From positions 19,624,589-19,688,588 of the forward strand of contig NC_051142.1 in assembly GCF_014839805.1 (NCBI RefSeq): a stretch of DNA of 64,000 nt. The letters are read 5' to 3'. Source of the DNA: Manduca sexta. Its lineage: Eukaryota > Arthropoda > Insecta > Lepidoptera > Sphingidae. The translations under genes and the position numbers were made by a program. Under the pieces are notes generated by a model that searched no databases, had not been told where the DNA came from, and saw nothing but the letters and a program-made list of their open reading frames with translations. Positions 12,541 to 23,604 of this stretch are shown here, in pieces; positions within the stretch are counted from its first letter, which is position 1, and the number at the start of each line of letters is the position of its first letter.

Positions 12541-13740
12541 CGTGTCTGATACTAGCATAGCTCTACAACACTAAGAGAATTTTCTATGAGACTTGAATGA
12601 GCATCGAGCTTATCATTAGACGTCTAAAGTCTGCCTTTAAATTATAGTGAAGCCTTTGAATAATTAAGTACAAAATTACCGTTTTGTTTGTTTTTAATTT
12701 ATTGTTGGTTGAAAATAATGCGAGAATCCGGTGGTAAGTTCGCACATTATGGCGGGGTTCCTTCACCCAACCCGAGTATCTGTGTATTCTTTATTGACAA
12801 GGAGTTTTAAATATATTTTCGCGTGCATTGTCGACGTAGGGAGTGAAATAATTGACTCAGAGATGTAAATATGCGTATTAGTTGTCGCGTTCAAATTGAG
12901 GGTATAAGTTACAAATTATAAATGTTACGAAATGCTCTATATGTTTGTAAAAGCCTCATCAGAATTTATAAAGTTTTATAAGAAGTACTGAGTGACTACA
13001 ATCGACTTATTTAGAAAGTAGAGGCACGCGCGGAACCGGGGCGGGGTGCAACGTGTGCAATTGAGCGTCCCTCCTTACAACATGCAAAACCTAGCACTCA
13101 TTGAAAATTACATGGCAAAAGCACTGGAATACGATGAAGCTGATTATAAAAATAGAGATTAGACGTGTTCTTACGTTTCTTTGAATCGAATTCACATTCA
13201 TGCCACGCTCGGCGCTAAAACGAAAACGTCATTTTACGTCAATCATAATTCAATTTTTGTTATTCCAAGATGGCGCGACGACGATCCCGTCGGGAATTTT
13301 TGATCAATGTTGTGTTTCCATTTTAATGGAATTATGGGCCCTGGCGGTATTCCACGTCCTTTCATCCGTTCATGTACAAACAAAAACCTTCTTTCATGAT
13401 ATGTTTTTATGTCGTCATATCGCAATGCTGAACTGACACCTCTTTTGTATGAAAGGGTGCCGATCAATAATCTAGCATGCTAGTCGAGTGTTGTGAATGA
13501 CAGAAGCCTGTGTGGCAGTCTGTGTAATTACAACCATTTTTTTGGGCCTTTCATGCCTTAGAATCGGTCAGATTTTTACAGTGAACGTGAGCGGACGTTT
13601 GTCTGGTCCCAAATAGTGTGGAAATCCCAAAAAAAATGTCCCAGTGTATTCTTTTACGGGAGAAAAGGTGTCTGTATTTTAATTAACATGGCCTATTTTG
13701 TCAATTTCCATCCAATTCCATTGGACAGTTTATGAATTTC
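12541..13740. other. Unassigned; possible decayed LTR in last 270 bp
   Basis: No gene supported. The last part (about 13490-13760) precedes the primer-binding-site-like motif at 13761 and could be a decayed LTR, but no 5' LTR edge can be identified. Confidence 0.3.
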
Positions 13741-13760
13741 TAATAAATATCTTCGCAAAC

Positions 13761-13777
13761 TGGCGCCCAACGTGGGA
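13761..13777 (+). mobile_element. LTR-retrotransposon primer-binding-site-like motif
   Basis: TGGCGCCCAACGTGGGA resembles the tRNA primer-binding site just inside the 5' LTR of many metazoan Ty3/gypsy-type retrotransposons. An ATAAAT polyadenylation-like motif lies about 20 bp upstream, where an LTR 3' end would be. No gag or pol reading follows, so this would be a decayed LTR plus leader. Confidence 0.4.
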
Positions 13778-13779
13778 CT

Positions 13780-15214
13780 ACACTTTACAACCTTCATACA
13801 GCCACTAGCGTCTAGACTCGCGTTAACATAAAAAATAAATCGCCTTTATACAGAATACATTTCAATATAATTACGAGGCCCTCAGCGAAATTATGAATAA
13901 TGTCAAATCAAATATTCTTAAGAAAAAGAAAATAATATGATAATTCTTAATGAAAAACATCACTCCGGGCGAGACGGGAGGTAGGTGAGGGCAAATATTT
14001 TGAGTGCTAATTATAATTTTCTCAGTTAGCATATCGTTAGAGCGCCGCAGCGGTTCCAATATTTGATAAAAGTACGGCCAATGTTATTTTTTGTCTGCCA
14101 GAATTGATTTTTATTTCTTAAGAAACAAAGTCGCATTTGATCTTGTGACTGGTCTTTAGGCGATGTGAACTTGAAGTAGGGCCAACGAAATTCCCTTTTG
14201 TCCTCTTATGTCGTTCCTCTGATGTCCTTGTGTATCTTTCGTTTCCAGTGATGATGAAGTATTAAAATAAGATCTCTTCTGGGATCCATGTCGGCAACGA
14301 TGACACCTCTAGTATTGTTGTAATACTATTTCGGATGTTTTGACGTTAGGTGACCTTATTAACCGTAAGCCTTCTCTTAGAAAACCAAAGCTTTAACCTG
14401 CAAACATTACCACAAACAGTAAATCATGTGAACACATCATACTCTTTGGTATCCCGCGGGAATGGGTGGGGTCGCCGCGTGTTCCCGGGATTACTGCATC
14501 AATGCCCGCCGGCCTCCGATTGTGTGCTCTAGTGATGAGAATCCAAATCAATTGTTTGTCGATATCGAATAAAAGTTAGCGATTGATTCTAATTTCGTTT
14601 CCGATTTTTCAATTGTCAGATGAAAATTATCCGTCAAATTATTTACCTACGAATAGAGACGTTAAAGAATATTTGAAATATTTTATTCATACGACAGTAA
14701 TTATTTTATTTATGATATATTTTATCTTATGAATAAATTTAGCTGAATATTAAAAAATGGTCCTTAGGATTCATAAGTTATTATTTTATTAACAGCTAAT
14801 GTTTTATTACCATATACTTGGGAGCATAAATTAAAGTATGACTTGTATTTCGCCGCATTATACATTTGTGACGAATAGCATTTATTAAAAAATTGTGAAT
14901 ATATCAAACGGACGGGGTTTCCTGAACATTTTGGGCTCTTCAAACATTTTCTAATATGGTCAATTGGACCCTTTCCTGACCTACAATGGCAATATCTTCT
15001 ATTAAAACTCGTCACATATTAGAGGTGATCTATGATTTAATTCTATTAAGTGTTCCGGCATCGGATTGGTTGATTGCACTTCATATTATAGTGCTCTGTG
15101 ATTCAAGGGGTTCAAAGTTCAATAGGGTTGTTACTGATGTTGAACCAACATATTCACTGAACGGAAAATTAAAATTGAATACTTAATATATCTATCGGTA
15201 ATGGAGGTTAAAAA
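13780..15214. other. Unassigned stretch
   Basis: No supported gene. Scattered short open frames on both strands show no recognisable motif. Confidence 0.4.
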
Positions 15215-15405
15215 GCGGCGATAAGTGAAGGAAAACATCGCGAGGAAACCCCTATACCTGATAAGTTTTCCATAGGAATTTTAAAGGTATGTGAAGTGCC
15301 CATCTGCTCTAGGCCACCATGGTGGACTAAGGCCTAATCCCTCTCTGTTGTATAGGAGGCCTGTGCCCAGCAGTGGGATAGTATATAATACGTGGCTGAT
15401 ATTAT
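15215..15405 (+). repeat. Family B SINE with internal deletion
   Basis: Begins with the family B first bases GCGGCGATA (15215-15223) and jumps directly to AGTGAAGGAAAACATCG, so the A box, B box and linker are missing. The rest runs to the GGCTGATATT tail. The pol III promoter is gone. Confidence 0.8.
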
Positions 15406-15529
15406 ATTATATTTTTATTAATGGGGGTGGACGGGGATGGACAAGATAAAGGGGCAAAATGAATATCGAAATGATTTCAGTAACTTACCGAATCCCTTTT
15501 TCTGTTAAGTTTTAGGTATGATCATCTTC

Positions 15530-15660
15530 GGCCTATAGCAGTCCAGTGTTAAAAATACGCCTCCTCCAATCCTTGCCATTTTGCCCCGACTTCGGCTCGT
15601 CGCATCCAGTTTCTGCCAGCGAGTTTTCCCAAATCCTCATTCGTACTACCTGGGGGAAAT
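15530..15660 (-). pseudogene. Non-LTR retrotransposon RT, C-terminal relic
   Basis: The minus strand reads DLGKLAGRNWMRRAEVGAKW, then QGLEEAYF, a stop, then HWTAIG. This matches the order DLxKxAGxxWMRxAxxxxxW-xxLxEAY-xQHWTAIG seen in the other RT tails here (22415, 28348, 33648). It is the extreme C-terminus of an endonuclease/reverse-transcriptase polyprotein that copies the element into DNA by target-primed reverse transcription. The in-frame TAA replaces the residues expected before HWT, so the copy is dead. Upstream coding is missing (5' truncated). The clade looks RTE-like from the short (GAT)n tails of sister copies, an inference. Confidence 0.7.
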
Positions 15661-16634
15661 TCTACACTATGCTTGCAGATTCCTGGACTACACTTAAAAA
15701 CGGATATGTTTATTGTTAAATATTACGGTCCAAACAAAGAAATATATACTTATTATGCTTGAAAGTTTGTTTTCTAACGCTAATCTCAAACTACGGAACA
15801 CATTGTGAAAATTCAGTCACTAATACATTTAAAGTAATTTTAATAGAATGCTATAGAATACTTTTTAGTCCGGAGTAAAGTAGACAAAGTTGCGGGGAAA
15901 AGCTAATTATTTTATGAGAAGATGCTGTTTGTTTATCTTTTTGATTCTTTGAACATGGTATAATGTATCTAATTTCGTGAAAAACAGTGAATAATATACA
16001 AAATAAAAAGTGTTCTGTATTCTAGATCATATCTTTGTTTGTTTTATTATAACTATACTAGAAATAATTTAAATATACCGTGAGCTATGTAGTGTGAGTC
16101 AGTGTTGAGTACGCTGCAACATTCATAGAAGTAACCACGTGACTTATGATTCAGAATGTTTGTTATCGTACTTACGTGGCGCGGTGCGTAAGAACTTGTG
16201 GAACGGGTTTGATTAATCGTAGCTGGAAAATGTTTATGTACAAATGTGTGTTTGTGAAAGTGAATGTGTAATATTATGTGAAATAAATAAAATGAGCGTC
16301 ACTTAAGAATCTGAGTAGTCGGATACACTCACACGTTTTATTATTGTCGTTATACCAATACTGAAGACATTTAAATAAAATTTTGTATTAAATAATATCG
16401 ACAAAACCTATCAAAACCACCCCATCACTATTGAGCCGGCCCAAGGCGGTATTACCGGCGCGGTGTGTACGCCGCCTAATACCGTCTGTTGTAGTTCTCT
16501 ATGCTCGATGCAAGTGTGTATGTACCCTAACCAATGTTATGTTTTATGGCCAATGTATATTATATTATGCTGGTGTTTAATGTAATAGGGATTTAGCGAT
16601 TGGTTTAACTCATCAAGAATGAAGTAAGAATGTG
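15661..16634. other. Unassigned stretch
   Basis: No gene or repeat family recognised. A 70-bp GC-rich, CpG-bearing patch lies at about 16430-16490. Confidence 0.4.
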
Positions 16635-16860
16635 GATTGCCTCGGTGGCGTAGTTGTGTGCGGGCTGCCGTTCGTAGTTCCAAGTTCGATCTCCGGGTTA
16701 GGTTATATGATATCAGATTTTCTGCTCTGTAATAACCTGATGCTTGAAATGATGCTCGGTAAATAACCATACCTTCACTTCATATAACCTGGGACATACC
16801 TGGTGAAATATGGGTGTATACGTCAGCCTATCTCTAAAGAGGGCAAGATGGATGAATGTA
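16635..16860 (+). repeat. Family C SINE, divergent subfamily
   Basis: Head GATTGCCTCGGTGGCGTAGTTG with B-box-like AGTTCGATCTCC, then a body that differs from the main type (GCTCGGTAAATAACC) but resembles the copy at 45386-45632. It ends near GAGGGCAAGATGG. It probably represents an older subfamily. Confidence 0.7.
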
Positions 16861-18199
16861 TGTAGAAAGATGTGAATAAACATCATTTCTACCTCTGATA
16901 ACCGTTAATTGGTGAAAGGGTAATATATATATTTTTTGTCAAAAGGTTCGACTAAGGTTGTGTATGTTTATCGATTTTAGTTTTTTCGGCAACATCACTA
17001 TTTTCTGTTTCAAAAGTTGAATGGAGTAGGAGGGCTACGCTATAAAGCGCAATATTAGATGAAATACCTATCGATTGAACTATCTACAACCAAACGATTG
17101 TGACACAATTCGGAGCCACGTTCCTAGCAACAGTTGGCGGGCGAAATTACTTCAACTAGTATGGTTTCCGAATAGAAAACGGTCTATTGTGCGCCAGTAA
17201 CTAGATATGAGGCGCGGCGCGCGACATATTATATCGAAGCCTATAAACTAGGGCCGGCTGTAGGGAGCCTAGATTAATAACATATGTATACAATTTTTTA
17301 TTACACGCACCACTGAATATCGATTTAATTTTTTTTCGATCGTTAGCAAAAATGGATCAATCAGAAGTGTTTTTTTGACAAATGACTTAATTAATTGGTT
17401 CATTATCGGTATCGAAGATCGAGATTGGGATCGATCAGAAATCAGTTACAGGTAATACAACCTTAATGGTGATTAGAATAAACATTGTCAATCTGGGTAA
17501 CCTGGCTGATCCGAGAGCATATCTTGGTCTATATCTACAACTAAGCAGCGCGCGACGGCCTACAGTTCGAAGGTCATTGTTAATAGTGAATTTAGTTATG
17601 ATTTATGAGTGTAATTGTAATGTATGAGATTGACGAGCGCAATGCGACAGCGCGCAGATTGTCCAATGTTTTGTTATAGTTTACGAGAAGGCGTCATATG
17701 AGTACCAAGCTTTAGTTATCAGTTGGATAGTTTCCCACAGTTTTCAATACCGATCCCAATCCATTATTCCGATCCTTTAAACATGAGTTATTTATTGATT
17801 GCTTTATTTTCGAGATCGGGTTGAAAATTAGGATTGGGATTGTGATTGAAAACTGCTGATGAACTTATATTTGGACGTCCGCAAAATCTATTTTCTATTA
17901 GTTTAATCAGTTGCCGTATAGCTGTAAATAAAACGAATAGAGATATGTTAGGAATCAACGCGGTCCTAATAATTAAAATTCGAAACTCGCGACGTATGTT
18001 GTTTTGACTTGATGGAGATTTAAAACGCGGCACGAAAATACATGCAGACAGACGTGGCGTGTGTCGATCGTCTCATCGGCACTAAATATAAATGTCGACG
18101 CTAGTTAAATGTCGAATTCCGACTAATAGGGGCCCGTGGAGGATTTTAAAAACGTTCATGATCAATTCTACTTTATTTAATTAACATTATAAGTCATTT
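16861..18199. other. Unassigned stretch
   Basis: GC-rich patch at 17200-17230. GATCGAGATTGGGATCGATC-like words near 17420 recur in partly inverted form at about 17748-17840 but form no clean element. Confidence 0.35.
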
Positions 18200-18371
18200 A
18201 AATTAAAGAAGACTTTGCAGATGAACAACACCTCAGTCCCCCCCGTGACCATGAAGGCTGCAAAGTCTTCGAAACGTCTCGAGAAAAGTAAAATATTCAA
18301 ACCGCGATAAAATCCGTAAAATAGTTTAATTTAAATGTCTCAAATTCGCGTAAAAATAAGAAATCATTAAA
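18200..18371 (+). repeat. Family K repeat, longest copy
   Basis: Contains GAAGACTTTGCAG (about 18208) and its reverse complement within GGCTGCAAAGTCTTCGAAACG (about 18258-18278), then CCGCGATAAAATCCGTAAAA and TTCGCGTAAAAATAAGAAAT. Other copies at 12436 and 23605. It abuts a family E relic. Confidence 0.7.
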
Positions 18372-18590
18372 CATTATAAGTGTAAAAGTTTGTTAAGATG
18401 TTGCTGTGTTTGTATTAAGTTAACTTTAAAACCACTGAGTAGATTTTAATGAAATTTAGCATATTGATAGACCAAGTATTGGATCCATGTATGGGATATT
18501 TTCCCCTGTAAGATCCATCATGTTACCATCTAACTTTGTGTTCGAGAAAGCACTCTCACGTGGCCAAAGCCGTGACCGAAGCCAGTATTT
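18372..18590 (+). repeat. Family E relic, near full length
   Basis: Starts ATTATAAGTGTAAAAGTTTG, has ACTGAGTAGATTTTAATGAA in the middle and ends CACGTGGCCAAAGCCGTGAC, a decayed form of the family end. The open frame starting at 18536 begins inside it. Confidence 0.6.
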
Positions 18591-19014
18591 TATATTTAAA
18601 TAGAATTAAAAACATCCGGGACCGTCCACTCAGACTGATTTATGTCCACACTGGCCGACGGAGAAATACGTTTGATTCAAACCGTTCCGAACATTTCTAC
18701 GGATTAGTCGGAATTTTTATTGTTTCCGCATATTACGGTATTAATGTCTTGTTTCCTCCGGTTACAAATGGTATTGGATTCTCGTTGACAAGTCTTTTGA
18801 TGTTTTTTAGTTGGTCCGGGATTGTTGGCTGTGGTTTTGAAGACTTGAGTACGATTCTCAAGGTTTAAGTAAGTTTTATATGTAAAATAAAGTTGCAAGT
18901 ATAACCCATTTCCTAATATATGAGATGGAACAAAATTTCTCGCAAAATTCATCTCTTTTTTGTACCAGCGAAGTTTCCCCAATGTATATTGGTAACGGAG
19001 TGGCATCTAGATAG

Positions 19015-19086
19015 TATCGGATGATGAGAGATTATTTATCCCTCGTCAGTCGACACAATTATGTCGGCCTGTTTGAACCGACTAAC
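19015..19086 (-). repeat. Family A repeat, fragment
   Basis: Reverse family A core CGTCAGTCGACACAATTATG then TCGGCCTGTTTGAACCG; the remainder is lost or too diverged. Confidence 0.65.
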
Positions 19087-19504
19087 CTTCGTAGATCATG
19101 TAGGGCACATACAAGAGACTAATTATATTTTCCTAGACAGTCAGTGCGATCGCCACCTGCTAACTCCTGAAAACAGTTGCAAAATCCATAATGTCACAAA
19201 CGAAGTCACGATTCCCATCCTAAAACAGCGCATTCGGCCTCCCTTAAGGTAAACAGTACGTGCCGGCCGGGAACAGAATCCGTGACAGGACGGTCGCCGC
19301 GGGGCTTAACCGCCGAGGCAGCGGCCCCGCGCACTCCAACAAATAAATAGCAATTGTTTGTGAATTTTGTGGCGTCTTCGCCATTTTGTTTTATGAGGGA
19401 AATTTTGAATAGTGTATCTGGTGGAGTGGCACCTTCATAATTCATATTGTATTGTTATTAATAAACCAAGAAAATTACGCGTGATTTATTTTCATTAAAT
19501 ACTA

Positions 19505-19740
19505 GGTGTTACTCGTGGCTCCGTCCGCCCGAAAAGTGTTCCTGCAGCAAAAGTCTTAAAAAGACTTGGCAACGTTTTTTTAAAAAAACAATCCTTTATT
19601 TCTCTCAGGAACAAATTACCAAGATAAAAAGTAGTTTATGTCCACCCGGAGCGTGGTCTAATCGTGCCAAATTTCATCCAAACCTGTTCAGCTGTTTCCC
19701 CGTTTACTTTCCAACATCCAAACATCTTCAAAATGTTTCG
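19505..19740 (+). repeat. Family E relic
   Basis: Starts TACTCGTGGCTCCGTCCGCC and includes CCAAATTTCATCCAAACC, CAGCTGTTTCCCCGTTTACT. The last part matches 38220-38345, giving two related copies. It is a non-coding relic. Confidence 0.6.
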
Positions 19741-20407
19741 CTATTATTATTCGCAGCATCCATACGGCTATAATATTGAGCAGAGTGTTAGGGGACACGT
19801 TTTTCGTACACGGGGAACTGCAGCGAGACTGAATCACCTCTTCCCTGAAGGTATCAGGGCGGGTGGTCAATAAACCCGAGCAAAAAAGCTCGAATCAGAC
19901 AAAACATTGAAATTTGTGTATGAAAAGATATTTGCAGGCATGCATACCCGTTTTTAGACACTTTTTTGTTGATTATGGGTACATAACCTTATTAAACTTC
20001 TACTCTATAAATAGTGACATTCATTAAATATGTAGTACCTCACGGTTGAACTTTAAAGGTCATTCGATATATTCAATATGTGAGGTTATCAGAAATACCG
20101 ATGAATTTAGTGTTTATATTTGGATACTAGATTTTGTCCAACTTACAATAGAATGATTTTAAAGAGGCCTTTGGTCTAGCAGCATGGTTAAGAGTAGAAG
20201 TTGAAACAGAAACAGTTGAAGCTAAAGAGCTGAATTAGATTGAATGTAGCTATGTCCACTACTTTTCCTCGACCAAATATTCTATATTATATAGGAAATA
20301 TTTACATACATTTTCATTCATTTTTTGTTTGGATTTAGGGGGTAATACCCGAAACTATAAATTATATTCTAAAAATTATTTAATTAGTATAAAGTTATAA
20401 CAGTAGA

Positions 20408-20543
20408 ATATGTGAATTTATCGTTCGCTTTAACGGTGAAGTTAAACATCGTGAGGAAACCTGCACATCCGAGAAGTTCTCTATAGGAATTTCGAAGGTG
20501 TGTGAAGTCTACCAATCCGCACTAGGCCAGCGTGGTGGACTAA
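20408..20543 (+). repeat. Family B SINE, internal fragment
   Basis: TATCGTTCGCTTTAACGGTG, AACATCGTGAGGAAACCTGC and GCACTAGGCCAGCGTGGTGG are well preserved. The match stops at GGACTAA, short of the usual 3' tail. Confidence 0.8.
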
Positions 20544-20560
20544 CCACTGGCCAATAAATG

Positions 20561-20616
20561 TTTTTCTTTCTTTTCTTTATTTTTTTCTTTTCTTTCTTTT
20601 TCTTTTCTTTCTTTAA
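20561..20616. repeat. Polypyrimidine TTTTC-type microsatellite
   Basis: About 55 bp of nearly pure T/C with TTTCTTTTC units, between the B fragment and a family E copy. Confidence 0.85.
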
Positions 20617-20629
20617 CTATTACCAAGAT

Positions 20630-20928
20630 ATTAGCTGTGCCCGCAGCTTCGCCTGCGTGTAAATAAGTACGTCACAAAGTTTTCCCGCGTAAATCCCGAC
20701 CCACAAGACACGAGACTTTTTACAACCACACAACTTCAACAGTAATCGTTATATTTCAGTCAACGTACATAAAACCGTAATGTACTATTAACCTAAACCT
20801 TCATCAAGAATACTGCACTATCTTTTACTAAAAAACGTACGAAAATCCGTTCAGTAGATTTTGACAAAATTGAGCACGTACAGACAGACAACTTTTGGGG
20901 ACTTTGTTTTATAATATGTATAGATTTA
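20630..20928 (+). repeat. Family E element, well preserved (copy 1 of 2)
   Basis: Starts TTAGCTGTGCCCGCAGCTTC and shares long near-identical blocks with 43725-44010: CCGCGTAAATCCCGACCCAC, GTTATATTTCAGTCA, TAAAACCGTAATGTACTATT, AATCCGTTCAGTAGATTTTG and TTTTGGGGACTTTGTTTTA. The two copies define a family of about 290 bp with no coding capacity. Confidence 0.75.
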
Positions 20929-21111
20929 TATATTTCGCTAGCACAGGAAAAGTAGGCAGTCAATTTGAGGTCACACACATTTTTTTATAGCTAAACAGGT
21001 CTTTATTTGTCGTGACCTTTCACCTGTGACCTGGATAAAGCCATCCGAAATATCGGACCTCGCCCACACCTTCTAAAACTATAATGCTAAAAATAGTTTA
21101 TTGGATAAAAG

Positions 21112-21289
21112 ATTGACGAGAGGTGATTACCCCTCGACAGTCGACACAATTATGCCGGCCTGTTGGAACCGGATATAAACAGGCGGTTCCCGGAACGCGA
21201 CACACTTACCTGGCCCACTATGGCGGGTTAAAACCTTGTACACGGTGGTCGCTATCCAGGCGGATATAAAATATATCCCACCACCAGCA
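21112..21289 (-). repeat. Family A repeat, missing one end
   Basis: High-quality reverse copy from GACGAGAGGTGATTACCCC to CAGGCGGATATAAAATATAT. It lacks the ACCATCAGGTG end, which would lie to the left. Confidence 0.8.
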
Positions 21290-21568
21290 AAACATTCATA
21301 TTTTCCTACTCATGGAAAATTAATTCTTAAAATATGTCGTCTTACGCCACCGGATACTTCTGATAAGGCGTTTATAAAGAACGCGATAGACTCTTATCAG
21401 TTATGATTCGCGGCGAAGTGACGTCACCGTTCTAAGAATGTTAACATGAGACCCGCATTTATGACCAGATTACGTGAACTCACAGGAAGAATCCAAGATT
21501 TTTTTTAAAGCAAATTTTTTTTTTTAATTAATTTCTTTCTTCAATTTTCATTATGAAACAGCTTACTC

Positions 21569-22071
21569 TGCCGTGCTAAGCGCAAAAGCGATATGTCAGG
21601 GAAACCTTATTTAGAGATAATCGAAGTTTTGTTAAGGTGGTAGCTCAAGGTCCATTTTCATACATTTTGTTTCGGCTTTAATCTGGGTAACTGCCTTTAA
21701 AATTTAATATGACGAAATTTTAAAGGCCGAAATATCCATGATTATTAATTATTTTTACGTTTTTCTTTCAACTGCGAGAACTAATCACTAACTAGACGTG
21801 AATTTAAATTCTTTACTTGCCAATACTTGTTTAGTTACCCAGATTAAAGCCGAAACAAAATGTATGAAAATGGACCTTGAGCTACCACCTTAATATAGTT
21901 TTATAGTTTTGTATGTAAAACTGAGATAGAGAACATTTTTTAAGGATTTTTTTAGCAAGTTCTAAACAAGATACCGTTATTTAGGTAAGATCATTGGATG
22001 AGTATTTCTTAAAGCTATCTGATGACATAAAATCAAGATTTTGATATGTCGCTTTTGAGCTTAGCACGACA
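21569..22071. mobile_element. Old inverted-repeat element hosting a nested TTAA MITE
   Basis: The left arm 21569-21598 (core CGTGCTAAGCGCAAAAGCGA) and right arm 22042-22071 are reverse complements at about 26 of 30 positions. The space between holds the TTAA element 21632-21893. Removing it leaves about 240 bp, a normal MITE size. This suggests an old element later invaded by a younger one. Confidence 0.5.
21632..21893. mobile_element. Family G MITE with perfect 57-bp ends and TTAA flanks
   Basis: The arms 21636-21692 and 21833-21889 are exact reverse complements over 57 bp (starting GGTGGTAGCTCAAGGTCC). TTAA lies directly outside both arms (21632-21635, 21890-21893). The core is about 140 bp and includes a further perfect 13-bp hairpin (21693-21705 with 21715-21727). 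TTAA duplications are the mark of piggyBac-type and some other DNA transposons, so a non-autonomous TTAA-targeting MITE fits. Perfect arms suggest recent activity. Confidence 0.85.
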
Positions 22072-22414
22072 GTACTGACGCTGTACAATTATTTGCAGTA
22101 TCTGTTTAACAAAGTACTCTTAGCTGTTAGGTGTTATTATTAGTACTTGTCTGAATCCCGAAAGGGTAGGCAGAAACGTAACTGGTGAACAATCAGTTCG
22201 CTGGCCGTTTAGTTTAATAACATGTTACAATGGTGAAATGTAAAATAAAAGACACCCAAGCTATTACTATTAAAGTTATTTATACAGGTCAATATAATTA
22301 TTTGATAAGTGTGTGAAACCGGAAAGAATTTTACTAGTAACTAATATTGTAAATCCGAAAACGTATGTTTAATTCTAATGTTTGGGTAATTGATGCCAAA
22401 AAGTATTTCGTAGT

Positions 22415-22510
22415 ATTGGTGGCAGTGAGTGGATGCATAAAGCAGCAAACCGGGCTCTGTGGCGTATCTTGGGAGAGGTCTATGTCCAGCAGTGGACTGC
22501 AACGGGCTGA
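22415..22510 (+). pseudogene. Non-LTR retrotransposon RT, C-terminal relic
   Basis: The plus frame reads GGSEWMHKAANRALW, RILGEVYVQQWTATG and a natural stop at 22508-22510, followed by a short (GAT)n tail. The YVQQWTAxG ending is shared with copies at 28348 and 50437 and is close to 33648. It is the last about 30 residues of an endonuclease/reverse-transcriptase ORF. Upstream sequence is not RT-like, as expected when reverse transcription stops early and leaves a 5'-truncated copy. No function is expected. Confidence 0.8.
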
Positions 22511-22903
22511 TGATGATGATGAATAATGTAGAAATAAAACAATTGTCTCTGGTGTATACGTACCTATATGTTATAATGTAGTATAGAAATATTTATAAAG
22601 GAGTCGAGGGTAGTGCGAAATATCAGTCTCGTTTTAAGTGAGTTTCATTGCGCTTCGTCCTACACAATCAATATCTCTGGAATATATTAATATACATACT
22701 AGTCTCTATTCACAAAATGATGATGCTTGGTGGTGACGTTTTAAACAACGATAATAAGTGCAAATGTGTATGTTAATCTCCGTCTGATGCTAATTATAAA
22801 AAGCCATATTATCTTGTGTCATCAGCCATCTGCGCAACGCAAAAATATGATGAAATTATACACTGTAACAAGGACGTGTGTTAATTAAATATAGATAACT
22901 GTT

Positions 22904-22967
22904 AAAAATATTAACCAATTTATCACTCAATATAAAGATATTGAGTGATAAATTGGTTAATATTTTT
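22904..22967. repeat. Perfect 30-bp-stem hairpin
   Basis: The left arm 22904-22933 and right arm 22938-22967 are exact reverse complements over 30 bp, separated by a 4-base loop (AAAG). The arms contain ATTAACCAATTTATCACTCA. No copy is seen elsewhere in the window and no target duplication is visible. It may be a foldback element remnant or a source of hairpin RNA. Confidence 0.85.
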
Positions 22968-23020
22968 CCGAGATCAAAAGTAATCAATGATGAAGATATA
23001 CACTTATTTAAAATATACGT

Positions 23021-23230
23021 CACACCTCAATCCTCAAAGGGGTGGGCAGAGATGCAACTACGGCACCCGCCACCCACTTTTTGCCTCTGTATTGCATCCT
23101 ATGTGATAGGGGGCGAGCCTATCGCGATATCGGGCAAAAATTCCTGATGCCGGTAGAAAAACCCAATATCACTTCGGGACCTCAGGGCGATGTACCGTGC
23201 ATCCAATAGAACTAGGCCACCTAGTCAGCT
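23021..23230 (-). repeat. Family C SINE, reverse
   Basis: Reverse copy with GGGGTGGGCAGAGATGCAAC, GATAGGGGGCGAGCCTATCG, AAAACCCAATATCACTTCGG and a damaged head (CCACCTAGTCAG). The inverted B box has lost most of its consensus. Confidence 0.8.
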
Positions 23231-23326
23231 CATATTTCATGTCAGTAAATCTTTATATCAGTATTGTTTTGACTTGACAGCTCATTCTCCGTAGTTCGAA
23301 CCGTCAATAGCCAAAACAATAAAATC

Positions 23327-23574
23327 CTACTAATATTATAAATGCGGAATCTTGCGAGGATGGATGTATGTTTGTTCCTCTTTCACGAAAAACTGCCGAA
23401 CGGATTTGGATGAAACTTTACAGTAATATTGATCAGAATAACACATAGGTACAATTTATAATGATCTTGTGTAATTTGGTCATAATATAACGATTAACGA
23501 TACATATCAAGTAAGTCGCAAAAAATAATCTTGGAAAACTCCTTCACGCGGGCGAAGTCGCGATCAAAAGCTAG
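23327..23574 (+). repeat. Family E relic (ACTAATATTATAAATGCG type)
   Basis: Starts ACTAATATTATAAATGCGGA, has CCGAACGGATTTGGATGAAA and ends CACGCGGGCGAAGTCGCGAT. A well-formed example of a very common lepidopteran relic; related copies at 18372 and 54727. Confidence 0.75.
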
Positions 23575-23604
23575 TTTTTTATAATTGTAAAATGAAGGTA
23601 GATA

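Noticed and set aside
18536..18868. 110-codon plus frame with hydrophobic segments
   Set aside because: It starts in the end of a family E relic and has no recognised domain; hydrophobicity follows from T-richness.
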